Assembly: GCF_016808335.1 (NCBI RefSeq)
Contig: NC_053149.1
Location: 35,418,118-35,482,117 of the forward strand
Direction of reading: 5' to 3'
DNA: 64,000 nt
DNA from: Panicum virgatum
Lineage: Eukaryota > Streptophyta > Magnoliopsida > Poales > Poaceae
The notes under the pieces were generated by a model. That model was not told the origin of the DNA. It did no database searches and was given only the letters and a program-made list of their open reading frames with translations. Below are positions 35,201-49,860 of this stretch, one piece after another. The stretch's first letter is position 1; each line of letters starts with the position of its first letter. The position numbers and the translations under genes are program-made.

Positions 35201-35863
35201 CACTGTGAGAAATACTTGCAGACTCAGAACAGTGGTGTAATGACTCCAGGTACTCATGGTGATGCTGAAATTGATTTTTATGGTGTCCTTAATGAGATTA
35301 TTGAGCTGCAGTATAACGCCACTGCACCAGCCACTCGGTCTGTGGTTCTCTTTGGATGTGATTGGTACAATCAAGTAGTAGGCAAGACAACAGGCATCAG
35401 AGATGATGGACATTTCAAATCCATTAACATTCAGTCATTGTGGTACAAGTCTGACCCTTACATTTTGGCAACTCAATCCAAAAAGGTATTCTACATGGAA
35501 GACACGGCTTTGGGAAACAATTGGCGAGTAGTGCAGAAATTTGAGCATAGGGACGTGTATAATGTGGCTGAAAAAAGTGACCTTGTTTACCAAGAAGACT
35601 GCTGTTCTCATACAGTGCAGCAAGGTGAGGGTGATGGCGAAGTGCCGCAAGGTGATAGTGATGAGGTTGAGGTCAATAATCAGGATGGCGAATATACTAG
35701 AATTGATGGTCGTTTACATGAACTTATAAGAAACAAGAAGCGAGCCAACATTTCTGTAGATGCAGAGGAGGAGGAAGATGACACTGTGATGGAATATTTT
35801 AGTGATAATGGAAATGAAAATGCGGAAGATGAAGATGAGGAGGTAGATGGAGATGATCCCTAA
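32215..35863 (+). pseudogene. CACTA transposase (TNP2-type) with DUF4216-like C-terminus
   Basis: From the ATG at 32215: a transposase-associated domain (DRSWIHGRCFTPVYMDGV, then CPCRKCLN), an acidic Asp-rich linker (32.49-32.58 kb), a Cys-rich region (KNNCVLFCKSE...ACPVC, 32.87-32.96 kb), the catalytic region (LSLATDGFNPFGNMSTQYSM at 33.2 kb; LSTLSGRTTKGYYA at 33.51-33.55 kb), LDVMHIEKNICDALLGILL (33.88-33.94 kb), RRMGTLKNFVSNRARPEGSI (34.5 kb), and a DUF4216-like domain (35.2-35.55 kb) with an acidic tail to 35863. In-frame TAGs at 32275 and 32452 stand where family members have other residues. Frameshifts near 33145, 33580, 33960 and 34300 break it further. AT-rich gaps at 34.79-35.07 kb look like an intron. 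It is non-functional as it stands. Confidence 0.85.
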
Positions 35864-37089
35864 AATTGCTAGAACCAACAAAAGGTGAGGAACACTTCAC
35901 CACTGTGTTGTGCCTAGCTGCTTAGTTCTCTTCCATGACTTATGGCTTAGTTCTCTGTAGATTTCAGTTTTCCGAATCTGCAGTTTCCATGAATCTCTCT
36001 GAATATGCAGATCCAGGTGCAACAAGAGTGCAGGACCAGGACCCTCTCCCATGTCATGGATCCAGGCGCTGAGAGGTGCTTCTCCTCCCTCTCTTAATCT
36101 TAGTATGTAAATGTTTGCACTGAACATGCTATTTCTATGTAAATGCTGTGATTTGATTTTTTTCCCATACATTTGAAGCACTTGCCATAACTTTAGGTAT
36201 AATTACTGATTCACAATCCTATCATTGTTTTGGAATATGTGCAGTTTGCTTGTTATAAGCATATTTACTTACATCTGCACTGCTGATTTAGTTACATCAG
36301 ATTTTGACCATGATTTAGTTAGCAGTGGCTTTTCCATTCTTGATGCATTGATCTACTTTTTCTGATAGGAAAGAGAATTAAGACTATTCATTTTAACCAT
36401 TCAACAGGGACCTATAAAGTTCAAGGGACGAGCAGGGAGGAAGCACAATTGCAGCTGGACATCAATGCCAAGTTTTGAGAAGGAAAGGTGAGCAAACTAC
36501 TGCCGAGGGGTGGTCTCTTCTGCTATGCTATCTTCTTCGCTCTTGTTCTCGTTTGCTGTTCTGCATTACCAATTTCTGAATTCTGATATATGGTTGAGAA
36601 ATCTCACTTAAAACTGATTCTTTAAGCTTCTGTTAAACATAGTACGAGAAATGCTTGCTGCCTAGGAATACTGCCAATTGACAGTGCTAAGTATTAGTGA
36701 ATTGACATGTGAGCTCCTGCAGCTTGTTAATTGCTAGTATGTTTCAGCAAAGGCATGGTCTGAATATTTACACATTCAGACATTCTGTTTAGGTTTACAC
36801 ATCTGAGCAAAGGCTAAGATTGATGCAACTGTAATTCACTAATTCTGCTAGCAGGTCAACTTAGAGTTTCCTACTTTGCATTCCAGTCGCATTTGATTAA
36901 TAAGATATGAGTGAACTCGGTTTAGACCATAACATGTCAAAAATCCTGTTAGTTAGAGCATCAGAATCTCATTGGTCATGATTCATGACCAATCGCATTT
37001 CTGAAACTCTGCACTTTTTGACACTTTGTGAAACTGAAACTCTGAACATGTGTACTGACACTTGCTGTTCTGAATGGAATGGCATTGAT
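35864..37089 (+). other. 3' region of the transposase gene
   Basis: No long ORF. Two short stretches look exon-like because acceptor- and donor-like AG/GT pairs flank them: about 36009-36077 and 36407-36487 (the latter basic, with KFKGRAGRKHNCSW). They may be terminal exons. The remainder is AT-rich. Confidence 0.4.
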
Positions 37090-37300
37090 GCAGCTCGCGC
37101 TCCGAACACGCCGGTGGACTGGGCGACGCGGGTGACAATCGCCAAGGGCATAGCCGTGGCCTGGCCTACCTCCATGACGAAATGAGCATCGTGCACGGCA
37201 ATCTGACCGCCAGCAACGTCCTCCTCGATGAGTAATGCAACCTCAAGATCTCCAATGTGCTGGCGCCCATGTGCCGGCCGCTTCTGCAGGAGACGATGAG
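37090..37300 (+). pseudogene. Captured host gene fragment: LRR receptor-like kinase (IMK2/IMK3 type)
   Basis: A GC-rich island of about 200 bases encodes NTPVDWATRVTIAKGIA. After a one-base loss near 37155 it continues as RGLAYLHDEMSIVHGNLTAS and NVLLDE, a TAA at 37233, then CNLKIS. This is the stretch around the catalytic loop (subdomain VI) of a plant leucine-rich-repeat receptor-like kinase. The HGNLTASNVLLDE form, with HGN in place of HRD, is characteristic of the IMK/MRLK subfamily. Both flanks are AT-rich transposon sequence, with none of the rest of a kinase. It is therefore a captured scrap inside the CACTA, not a gene. The subfamily call is from memory. Confidence 0.7.
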
Positions 37301-37889
37301 TAGCGCCGGTAGCACCTATTGTGCAAGGCAACCCGCAAGAATTACGACAAGAAAAGGAACTCGTTTAGCTGGAGAGAGATATTTACCTAGGAATTCTTTG
37401 ATTCGTTTGATCGTGAAGTATTACTTCTACTTGAATACCAATGGCGTTGCTAGGTAATTTTCAGTTTGTATAGGCAAATGTTATTTTTGCACTTGAATCA
37501 ATGGCTGTATGTAGCAGCCTAGGAACAAGGATGGAAAAAGAAGAGAAATGTTACTAGTAGTATAATAATGCATTTTTCTGTTTGATTTACTTGTACATCA
37601 ATCTTGTGAGGATGGTGGTGAATACTGAATAGTGATCATGATGAATTTCTGCTAACTGCTAGTCAACTGAGGAAGAATAGGAGCCACCATCAGCCTATTA
37701 CAAAATCATTTTACTGCAACAACCTTTATTTGGTAATAATTAACCATGCCCCAAACCTGCATGCCACAAAACGACAAGACTATCCAACCACACTTTTGGT
37801 TCAAGCAGATGGAGACCCAACATCAACAACTATGAGAATCTAACGGTCACTGATTGGCATTATCTTCTTAAGAAAAAAAACTGATTATA
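37301..37889. other. Spacer without a gene
   Basis: AT-rich; no coding or structured feature recognised. Confidence 0.5.
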
Positions 37890-38508
37890 CCAATTTTGGG
37901 GGACTAAGTAATTTTAGGCGAAAAAGTGATGAATAACAAGATTGTATAACTCATCGAGACCGACAAACTTTATTAGGGTAATTTGTTCATTTGAATTAGT
38001 TTCGACGGGTTGACTTTTGAATTTTTGAATGTTACATATTCAAACAAAATTTTGGGGGACTAAGTAATTTCAAATGAAAAAGTGATGAATAACAAGATTG
38101 TATAACTCAACGAGACCGACAAACTTTATTTAGGTCATTTGTTCATCCGACGAAGTGATACTAAAGTTGTTCACAAATCCTACACATCACCCTCATAGTG
38201 TAAGGAGCTATGTTAGGGGTTTGTCAGATTTGTACTGCATATTGTAACCACTTTCTCAAATGAAAAAATGATCTAAATAAAGTTTGTAGAGCTTGTTGAG
38301 TTACAAAACTTTGGTATTCATTCCTTTTTGATTTGACATCATTTAGTGCTAAAAAACTTGAATCTACTTGTCATTTTTTGAAATTCAAATTTCAATTTGT
38401 TCAAACAAAGTCTGTTGGAGAATTAACCAAAATAAAGTTTGTACATCTTGACTAGTTCTGCAAGTTTGGTTTTATTTACTTTTCTGTTTGAATTCATTTA
38501 CTCACTCA
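37890..38508. repeat. Degenerate tandem array, about 156-bp period (left part)
   Basis: TTTTGGGGGACTAAGTAATT followed by AAAAAGTGATGAATAACAAG, TTGTATAACTC and GAGACCGACAAACTTTATT occurs at 37894 and again at 38050, a period of 156. More diverged units follow to 38500 (AAATAAAGTTTGTAGAGCTTG and similar). Related sequence resumes after the Tat element at 52067-52250, so the array was split by that insertion. Confidence 0.75.
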
Positions 38509-38513
38509 AATTG
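38509..38513. repeat. Target site duplication AATTG, left copy
   Basis: AATTG directly before the Tat 5' LTR; identical to 52062-52066. Confidence 0.95.
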
Positions 38514-41857
<3,344 letters not shown>

Positions 41858-41866
41858 AATTCCTGC

Positions 41867-42910
41867 ATGAGCCGATTGCCCACAATAGATGATTGTCTGG
41901 AGTGCAGGCCTCGGACACACCAGTCAGGCGATACTTCGGTGTTTCGACGCTTAGGGCCCAAAGTGCGTCACGACGAACATGTTGGGCGGACGACCAGGGG
42001 TGATTCCAAGCCAGAAGAAGATAGGTACCATCATCCACGATGGTGTCCTGATGGGCTTAATCGCTCGCAGAAGCGCAGGGTACAGCGCTTGCGCAATCTA
42101 GAAGAGGCAGAAGCAAAGTACCTTGACATGCTGAGGAAGGTGCGTCCGGATCTCGCGGAACAAGTCAAGCACCCGCGAAGGGTGGAAAGGCGCCCTCCAA
42201 GAAAAGAATGGCGCCCCAAGCAGACAAGAGCCGATGAGAAGCCATCGGCTAATGTGAACATGGTGTTCGAGCTCCCATCAGAGTTTCGGGCACCCCAACC
42301 GGAGGATTTGCCTGTTGCACAGTTGGATCTGGGCCCACAGCTAATCATCTTCGAGAAGCCCAAGGAGAAAAGCTACAAACATTTGAAGGGGCTGTATCTC
42401 AAGGGCTTCATCGACGGCAAGCCTGTGAACAGGATGTTGGTCGACACTGGCGCCATAGTCAACCTGATGCCGTACTCTGTGCTGCGCCGATTGGGTCGTT
42501 CTTCCGCCGACCTAATCAAGACCAATGTGATGCTCAATGACTTCAACGAACAACCATTAGAGGCGATGGGGGTTCTTAATGTGGAGCTGACAGTGGGCCG
42601 CAAGACGATCCTAACTTCGTTCTTCATCATCAACAGCAAAAGTACATACACGGTATTGCTCGGGAGGGATTGGATTCACGCCAACTGTTGTATCCCTTCC
42701 ACAATGCATCAGTATCTCGTCCAATGGGATGGCGATGAAGTGGAGGTGGTCGGTGCAGATGACTCCAGCGAGGTCTCGCTCGCAGACATGAACGCTTGGG
42801 ATGCGGAAGGGAAAGAGCCGATCTCAGGGATCGCCCTGGAAGATTGTGATCGGATCGAAGCGACAAACAATGGACTGAGGCTGGTCTTATCCACTGGCCT
42901 CACAGAGTAG
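41867..42910 (+). pseudogene. Tat aspartic protease region
   Basis: An open frame of 347 codons. It is basic and charged at first, then carries the protease core NRMLVDTGAIVNLMPYSVLR at about 42.43-42.49 kb with the catalytic DTG, a flap-like region, and LLGRDWIHANCCIPS (42.65-42.69 kb), the usual end of plant gypsy proteases. It continues the gag frame after the TAG at 41855, so in an intact copy it is part of the polyprotein. This part itself has no stop until 42908. A gap of about 80 bases to the RT frame looks like remnant coding sequence after a real or mutational stop. Confidence 0.85.
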
Positions 42911-42993
42911 ATGCATCCTGGTATGCTACGGGGTGTAATAGAGATAGAGAGGCCGGTCCCAGCGACCGGCCCCAAAAAATAGAAAAATCATGT

Positions 42994-44802
42994 TTGGGGT
43001 CGGAATTGTTACATCATGTACGTACGATGGCCTGCTCTGGCAGTTGGCCACTCATTGACTATTTGGTTTCGAATGATGAAGCGGCCAGCCGATGCGGTTG
43101 GCCAAATAATTTTTCTTGTCATCTCCCTGTGTTTGCCGCTGATCTTGAGGATAACGAGGACTCTCCTGCATTCGCAGCCGGTTTTTTAGATGATGGCAAG
43201 CTGGGATACGGGTTCACGTTAGCTGATGATTTGGAAGAGGTTGACATCGGTCCTGGGGATAAGACAAGGCCGACATTTATCAGCAAAAAGTTGGATCCGG
43301 TCTTGCGTGAGGAGATGATTGCATTGCTGAAGGAGTACCGGGATTGCTTTGCATGGGACTACACTGAGATGCCCAGTCTAGATAGAAGCATCGTCGAGCA
43401 TCGGCTCCCGCTCAAGAAAGGGTTTCGGCCGTTTCAGCAACGAGCACGTCAGATGAAGGCCGAAGTCCTAGAAGAAGTCAAGAAAGAGGTGGAGAAGATG
43501 CTGGATGCTGGGTTCATCAGGCCATGCTGGTATGCAGAATGGATCTCTAGCGTGATACCGGTACAAAAGAAGGATGGCCGATGGCGTGTCTGTGTCGATT
43601 TTAGAGATCTCAACAGAGCGACGCCAAAGGACGAATACCCGATTCCTGTTGCAGAGACATTGATCAACGCTGCTGCTGGCCACAAAATGATGAGTTTTAT
43701 GGACGGTAATGCCGGCTACAACCAGATCTTCATGGCCCCAGAAGACATGAACAAGACCACGTTTAGAGTACCAGGCGCAGTCGGTTTGTTCGAGTACTTG
43801 GTTATGACCTTTGGACTGAAAAATGCCGGTGCAACATACCAACGTGCCATGAATTACATTTTTCATGATCTCATCGGCAAACTGGTAGAAATTTATATTG
43901 ATGATGTCGTGGTCAAATCCAAATCAGCTGGGGGGCACCTAGAAGATCTGCGTCGAGTTTTTGAGTGGACTCGAAGGTTTGGGCTCAAAATGAACCCGAA
44001 GAAGTGCGCTTTCGGCGTATCGGCTGGTCAATTTTTGGGATTCCTGGTGCACGAACGGGGAATCGAGATTGGCCTGAAGAGTCAAGAAGTTGTGAAGACG
44101 ATGAAGCCACCTACTACGAAGAAAGAGTTGCAGAAGCTCATCGGTAAAATTAACTTTGTCAGACGATTTATTTCTAATCTGTCTGGGCGCATTGAACCGT
44201 TCATGGGTTTAGTAAAGATCAAATCCGATGATGAGTTTCGCTGGGGGGCAGAACAACAGCAAGCTTTCGATGAAATCAAAGAGTATTTGTCAAAGCATCC
44301 AGTGTTGGTTCCTCCTCAGCAAGATAGGCCGTTCTATGTGTACCTATCCGTGGGTGACACTTCCATTGCTTCGGTGTTAGTCCAGAAGCACGACGGCCAG
44401 GAGAGGGTGGTTTTCTACCTTAGCAGGCGCATGTTAGATGCCGAGACCAGGTATCCTGAAATCGATAAGCTTTGCCTTTGCTTATACTTTACATGTACAA
44501 AGCTTCGTCATATTTTGCTCTCGGCGGAAACAATTGTCATATGCAAATCGGATGTCATAAAGCACATGCTGTCGGCTCCTGTCCTGAAAGGCCGGCTTGG
44601 AAAATGGATGTTTGCATTGTTAGAGTTCGATATTCGATATCAGCCTGCGAAAGCAGTCAAAGGACAGGCACTGGCGGATCTTGTTGCAGACAGGATCAGT
44701 ACTGATATTGCGGCACTATTTATTCTAGCTTGGGCTATGTTTTTTGACGGATCGACTTGTGATGATGAATACGGTGTGGGAATTCTGTTGGTATCACCTT
44801 GA
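42994..44802 (+). pseudogene. Tat reverse transcriptase, RNase H and start of second RNase H
   Basis: 602 codons. RT fingers and palm run from RPFQQRARQMKAEVLEEVKK through SSVIPVQKKDGRWRVCVDFR, MSFMDGNAGYNQIFMAPED and VMTFGLKNAGATYQRAMNYI to the catalytic YIDD at 43894-43905 (residues 301-304). Thumb and connection follow (FLGFLVHERGIEI; FDEIKEYLSKHPVLVPPQ). The first RNase H is degenerate in wording (FYVYLSVGDTSIASVLVQ; VFYLSRRMLDAETRYPEIDK). The second, archaeal-type RNase H starts with AMFFDGSTCDDEYGVGILL just before the TGA at 44800. That TGA stands where Arg (CGA) is expected (SP-R-GV). RT itself looks intact. Confidence 0.9.
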
Positions 44803-45288
44803 GGGGTGACTTACTCCTTCTCCATCAGGATGACTGCCCCATGCACCAATAATTTGGTGGAATATGAAGCCGTTCGCAAAGGGATGGAACTGCTCCTCAA
44901 AGCTGGTGCAGAAGCGGTGGAAATTTTTGGAGATTCAAAGCTGGTGATTTCTCAGCTCACGGAAGAATATAGATGTGAGAGCGAAGCTCTTTTTCCGATA
45001 TGGATGCAGTGCCGTGAGTTGATGTCACAATTCAGGTACATCAATTTCCACTAGATACGCAGAACTCTGAACAATGAAGCCAATGATTTGTCTCAGATGG
45101 CTTCTGGGTACAAGGGAACAACCGATGGAGTCGATGTAGAGGTTCAGTTTCTAGAATCCGGAGACTGGAGAGCCGATATCTTCAATTACTTGAAGGATTC
45201 GGCTCGGGGGGCACCCAGAAGGATAAGACTCAACGCCATGAAGTATGTTCTGATAGGGGATGACATGTTCTACAGGACCTTGGAATGA
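44803..45288 (+). pseudogene. Tat second RNase H (aRNH), remainder
   Basis: It continues the previous frame with GVTYSFSIRMTAPCTNNLVE, YEAVRKGMELLLKAG and EIFGDSKLVISQLTEEY. With the preceding FFDGS, the Asp-Glu-Asp metal-binding residues (D of FFDG, E of VEYEA, D of GDSK) are all present. A TAG at 45052 follows YINFH, then RRTLNNEANDLSQMASGYKG, a typical end. A TGA at 45286 ends the frame. A duplicated RNase H of this kind is the diagnostic of Tat-lineage elements. Confidence 0.85.
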
Positions 45289-46426
45289 CTACTGCTCAAA
45301 TGTCTTGCTTGAGGTTCATGAAGTAGCCTGCGGTACTCATCAATCGGCTCATAAGATGAAATGGCTGATTAGGCGATCGGGTTATTACTGGCCCACCATG
45401 CTTGAAGATTGCTTCAAATATTACAAAGGATGTCAGGCATGTCAGAGGTTTGGCAAAATTCAGATAGTGCCAGCATCAGTAATGAATCATATCATCAAAC
45501 CATGGCCATTCAGAGGTTGGGCCATGGACATGATTGGTCAGATCAACCTGTCATCTAGCAAGGGTCATCAGTGGGTTTTAGCTGCTACAGATTATTTCAC
45601 AAAGTGGGTAGATGCAGTGCCCATGAGATCAGTAGCGTCAAGAGATGTGATCAGCTTTGTCAAAGAGCACATCATTCACAGATTTGGGATCCCTCAGACC
45701 ATTACGACCGATGGAGGATTGGTCTTTATATCAGAGGAATTCAGAAAGTTTGCCGATGACATGGGGATTAAGCTGATCAGATCATCTCCATACTATGCCC
45801 AGGCTAATGGACAAGCTAAAGCATCCAACCAGAGCCTCATCAAGCTCATAAAGCGAAAGATCGATGAATATCCTAGGCGCTGGCATGAAGTTTTGTCAGA
45901 GGCTTTGTGGGCATATCGTATTTCATGTCACAGATCCACCAAGACATCGCCGTACCATTTAGTCTACGACCAAGACACTGTGTTACCATGGGAGATCACG
46001 GCCGGATCAAGGCGTGTTGAGTTTCAGAATGATCTATCTGCTGAAAAGTATGCAGCCTTGATGAATGACAACGTGGAGGACCTGACAGGGCTAAGGCTTT
46101 GGTCATTGGAGAAGATTAAGGAAAACAAGGCTAAAGTTGCTCGTGCGTACAACAAGAAGGTCAAGCCAAAGAATTTCCAGGTTGGAGACTTGGTTTGGGA
46201 GGCAGTTTTACCATTGGGAACTAAAGATAAAAAGTATGGCAAGTGGTCTCCAACTTGGCATGGGCCGTACAAGGTTGATCAGGTTTTGCCTGGGAATGCA
46301 TACATGCTCGAGGAATTGGACGGCGTCAAGTTTCCTGTTGCTGTCAATGGTCAACACCTCAAGAAGTATTTCCCGAGCATGTGGGAAAGCGAGTTACAAG
46401 AGCCGATGAGATCCATCTGGCTGTAA
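45260..46426 (+). pseudogene. Tat integrase with catalytic Glu replaced
   Basis: The zinc domain runs through THQSAHKMKWLIRRSGYYWP and CQACQRFGK. The core has WAMDMIGQINLSSSKGHQWV (first Asp) and PQTITTDGGLVFISEEFRKF (second Asp, with G where Q is usual). At the third position YYAQANGQAKASNQSLIKL has Lys (AAA at 45818-45820, codon 187) where the family has Glu in GQAEA. The C-terminal region reads FQVGDLVWEAVLPLGTKDKK and KYGKWSPTWHGPYKVDQVLP. At the 5' side a deletion around 45300-45310 has removed about ten codons and shifted the frame relative to the RNase H. The enzyme would insert element DNA; this copy lacks the DDE triad. Confidence 0.9.
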
Positions 46427-46435
46427 TCATGAAAA

Positions 46436-46590
46436 GGCCAACACGTTGAGTTGGCCAGTAAAAAAAAATATATAGGCCAACACATTGAGTTGGCCAGTAA
46501 AAAAAAGAGAGATAGGCCAACACGTTGAGTTGGCCGGTAAAAAAAATGAATGGGAAGCCAACACGTTGAGTTGGCCTGTAAAAATACATA
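46436..46590. repeat. Four tandem hairpin units after pol
   Basis: GGCCAACACGTTGAGTTGGCC occurs at 46436-46456, 46475-46495, 46515-46535 and, as a variant, 46556-46576. Periods are 39-41 with A-rich spacers. Each unit is an inverted repeat with 7-bp arms (GGCCAAC/GTTGGCC) and a 7-base loop. It lies directly between the integrase stop and the antisense gene block. Confidence 0.9.
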
Positions 46591-46694
46591 TGAGAAGCAA
46601 ACAGCCGATGTGTAGCCATCAACTTAAGGTGTTTTTAAATGAGTACAAGTTTCAGGTTTAACAGGCCACGTCAAATGTTTTCTGAACAGTTCTA

Positions 46695-49656
46695 CTAGTT
46701 CAGGAATTTTTCTATGGCATGGATGGCGTCTGCACGTATAGCATCAGCTCTTGCAATGGTTTCTTCATCGTCCTTGTCATCGCCTGATATTATCTGCCGA
46801 CTCAATGTGCTTATCTCTACAAACTCTGCCTGTATCTGTTCAGTCATTTCTTGGGCTTCCTGCTTAGAGTTTGCGATCGAAGCTTTCTCCTCTTGGATTA
46901 GTCTTTGGGTATTGCGGACCTTTTCTTCAAGCTCCATCAGTTCTTTTTCCAAGAGGTTGAGTCGTCTTGTGTTCTCGGAGATATCAGCTTTAGCATCCAG
47001 AGTTGCTTTCTTTTGGTTGAGGGCTTTGCACTTTTGAGCTATGTCAGTCTTCAAAGAAGCTTGAGAATGACGTGCTTCTATTCTTTGTTGAGCTGCCTTC
47101 ACCTCTACTCGGAAGAAAAGGAGATGGCCGGTTGGCCAAAGTTTGACTTGAAGTGATTCTGGAAGCTGGGTTTCTATCTGCTTAAAAATTTCTTTTATCT
47201 TGCTGGAATCATTAACCAGAGCAGTGATCGGAGCAGATAGTAGATCCTTGATGAGTTGAAGCTGATGTGCCAAATTAGCCGATTGCTGCAGAGATTGTGT
47301 TTCTGCTCCAGGGATAGTCAGACCCATTGATGCCGGGTCAAAGGAAAGCAAACCTGAAATATCAAAGCTCTATGGGCATATCTGAAGTTAGAGCAAGATG
47401 CATTTGTGAAGCTATCGGCTGATTCAGAATTGGTTCTTGTAACGTTACCTGTTCTGAAGAAGAAGCGTTGGGCGATTCAAGAGCGATCGTCCTAATAGAG
47501 CTTGTGTCAACATAAAGAACATTGACTGTGTTGGCTTGCCCCTCGCTTGCCTCTATCAGTACATTAGGGTTTGTAGTCATCTCATATTGTACTGGGCTTT
47601 CTGCATTGGGGGTGTCTTCAGCCATGTTCTGAAATTAAAATTACGGTCAACCAGGATATATGTGCATAAGGAAGAAGTTTCAGAAAAGATGAATCACCTG
47701 GTTGATGTTGGACTCTGATGGGCTTGGGGAAGTTGGTGCTGGTTTCTTGATGACTCGCCTCGTAATCATCTTCCTTTTCTTGGTCAAGACTCGGGGGGGG
47801 GGGCAACACTTGCAGAAGTTTGTCTTCGTTTGGAAGCCGACTGAAGTAAGTCTGGCTGAATGGTCATTATCACTTTCTTCATTGGCGATGATCCCTTGCA
47901 GAAGAGTACGTCAGGGGCAGTTGGAAGAAAGTGGAATGGCTCCCCATTGCTGGTCATAGGTTCTGGACCATCGTGTTGCTGCTAACAGGGTGAGCAGGAT
48001 TAGTCAAGTAGAGGAATGGATGATCTAGAAAGAATAAAGTGCATAAATTCAGTACCTCTTCCTCGGGGATTACATATTCAGGATCAATTTGCTACAGTCG
48101 AGGACCTAGAGCTTTCCTCAATACATGGGTTTTCCACACTCCCCACCATGTGCTAAAATCGATCGATGAAGGATCAAAGGATAGATCGGCTGGTATTGGA
48201 ATGTGGAGGTCATCGAACATGCTGTAGCATCTTGAGCTGGTGAGACCATCAGGCAGATCGGCTTTGCTCTCCACCAAGTGGTGAATATGGAAGTGGGGAG
48301 GGACCTGTCCTAGGCCAAATTGCCGAGCTGCTATGACTGGTTGGTAAGATTCATAACCTGGCTTGATAATTCTATTAGAGGTGCTAATGCAAACAGGAAG
48401 GAAGCCAGGTTGGATCATTAAAGAGTATAAATGCTGAGTGCTGTCGTCATCGGCAAAATTGTCTAATCTGAAGGTAGTTGGGTTCTCAAAGGATTCAGAT
48501 TCAATAAATGGGAAATAGAGTGGATTATCCAATCCTTTGAAGAAAACTTTGAACCAGTTTGCTGCATCTGCTAAATTCAGTTTACTGCCAGGGAGACTAA
48601 ATAAAGCTTGGACATAGCTAGTACATCTAATTGGTTTGCCACTCTCATCAGGAAAAGAGTTCTTGGTCAGGCCTTGGAAGTTCGGCATCTGGTGCTAAAA
48701 GTACAGTTGGGCCCACAACTGAATAAACCACCAAGGGCCTCCAGTTCTCAGTTTCTTTTTGTTAAGCAAGTTAGATGTCATCAAATGGAGATATCTGTAG
48801 TTTTCTCCAAGGAAAAGTTTGCCTAGGCCGATATGATTGCCATGGGCCAGGTGATAGGCCAAGGGAAGATAATTCTTAGTTAGAGCTAAAGAAGGACCAC
48901 AGAAGATGAAGTGCTCTAGCCAAAGATTTAAGAAGGTTGTGTGTTCCTTCTCAGTCACTGGACCTTTCGTTTTCATGTGCTGATTCATGTAAGTGCCCCA
49001 GTTTGTGCAGTTAACCTTGGAAGAAAGTTTGAAGGGGACTTCTGCCATTTTGTGAGCAGCAGGATTAGGAGATCTGATGTCTAGGCCAGTGATCATGGTG
49101 ACATCTAGCAGAGTAGGGGTCATGGGTCCATGACCAAAGAGGAAACAGTTCAGAGCATCAGACCAGAAATAGCCGATAGTTTTCAGAAGATTTTCATCTT
49201 TGTCAAGGGGTGATTGTGATAAGCTAAGTGCATCGGCTATGTTCAAATCCTGCCACAAGGGCATATAAGTTTTTGCTACTCTGCTGTACCATGTAATCTA
49301 GCTCTCAGGGGGATTAGGCCAGGCTCTTAAGCAGTCGGCCCAGAGGTTCAGATCGATGTTTTGACTCACAAAAGGGATCCTATTTGTTTCACAAGAGATC
49401 AGATCTATGGGGTTTTCGAAAGTTCGTGGGCCAAGACAGAAAAATTTTGGATTGGAAGGATGTGGCAGAAGAATGTCTAACACCTGAAGTTCAGAAATTC
49501 AGAAGTATGCATATGATGTCATGTTTCAGAGTTTAGTGTTTCAGGGGCTTAGTAAGCTGAAGAAAACTAAATGATTAGGCCGAATATTACCTTCAGGCCG
49601 CAGATTGCCGCATCATCGATTGCAGAGCTTGTCGTCTGAGCTGCAGAATCTGCCAT
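46695..49656 (-). pseudogene. Antisense plant mobile domain (PMD) gene carried by the Tat element
   Basis: Read right to left. Exon 1 (49656-49591) starts MADSAAQTTSSAIDDAAICG and ends AAG|GTAATA. Exon 2 (49483-48056) follows an acceptor TTCAG and is in phase: LPHPSNPKFFCLGPRTFENP, then the PMD core (ALNCFLFGHGPMTPTLLDVT, MITGLDI, WLEHFIFCG, LPLAYHLAHG, LYSLMIQPGFLPVC), ending GAG|GTACTG. Exon 3 (about 47978-47698) has an 11-G run (47793-47803, plus strand) that shifts the frame. The last part (47628-46695) starts MAEDTPNAESP and ends in a long coiled coil (EKELMELEEKVRNTQRLIQE). Exon 2 holds three in-frame TAGs (49300, 48697, 48094) and there is a shift near 47365. PMD proteins such as MAIN/MAIL1 act in gene silencing and development in Arabidopsis; the transposon form has no proven role. 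Confidence 0.85.
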
Positions 49657-49860
49657 GGTACAGATCCGTTGACTTGGGGTTTGGTTGCTATGGGTTCTGA
49701 TTCGAATTCCGGGTGCTTGGAGAGTTCTTGCTCGAATTTGTAGAGCTTGGTTTTCGAATTTCGTTCGGATTTGAGAGTTTGTTTCAAGCTCGGTTCAAGG
49801 TGGAAGTGATACTCTACTCTTGTGCGGATTGCTTCTAGTTTGAATTTCGTCGGCTCTTGG

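Noticed and set aside
37090..37300. A functional kinase gene
   Set aside because: Only about 65 codons of the domain are present, with a frameshift and a stop.
47793..47803. Run of 11 G as a regulatory G-quadruplex
   Set aside because: A single homopolymer in a decayed exon is better explained by slippage; it coincides with a frame change in the PMD gene.
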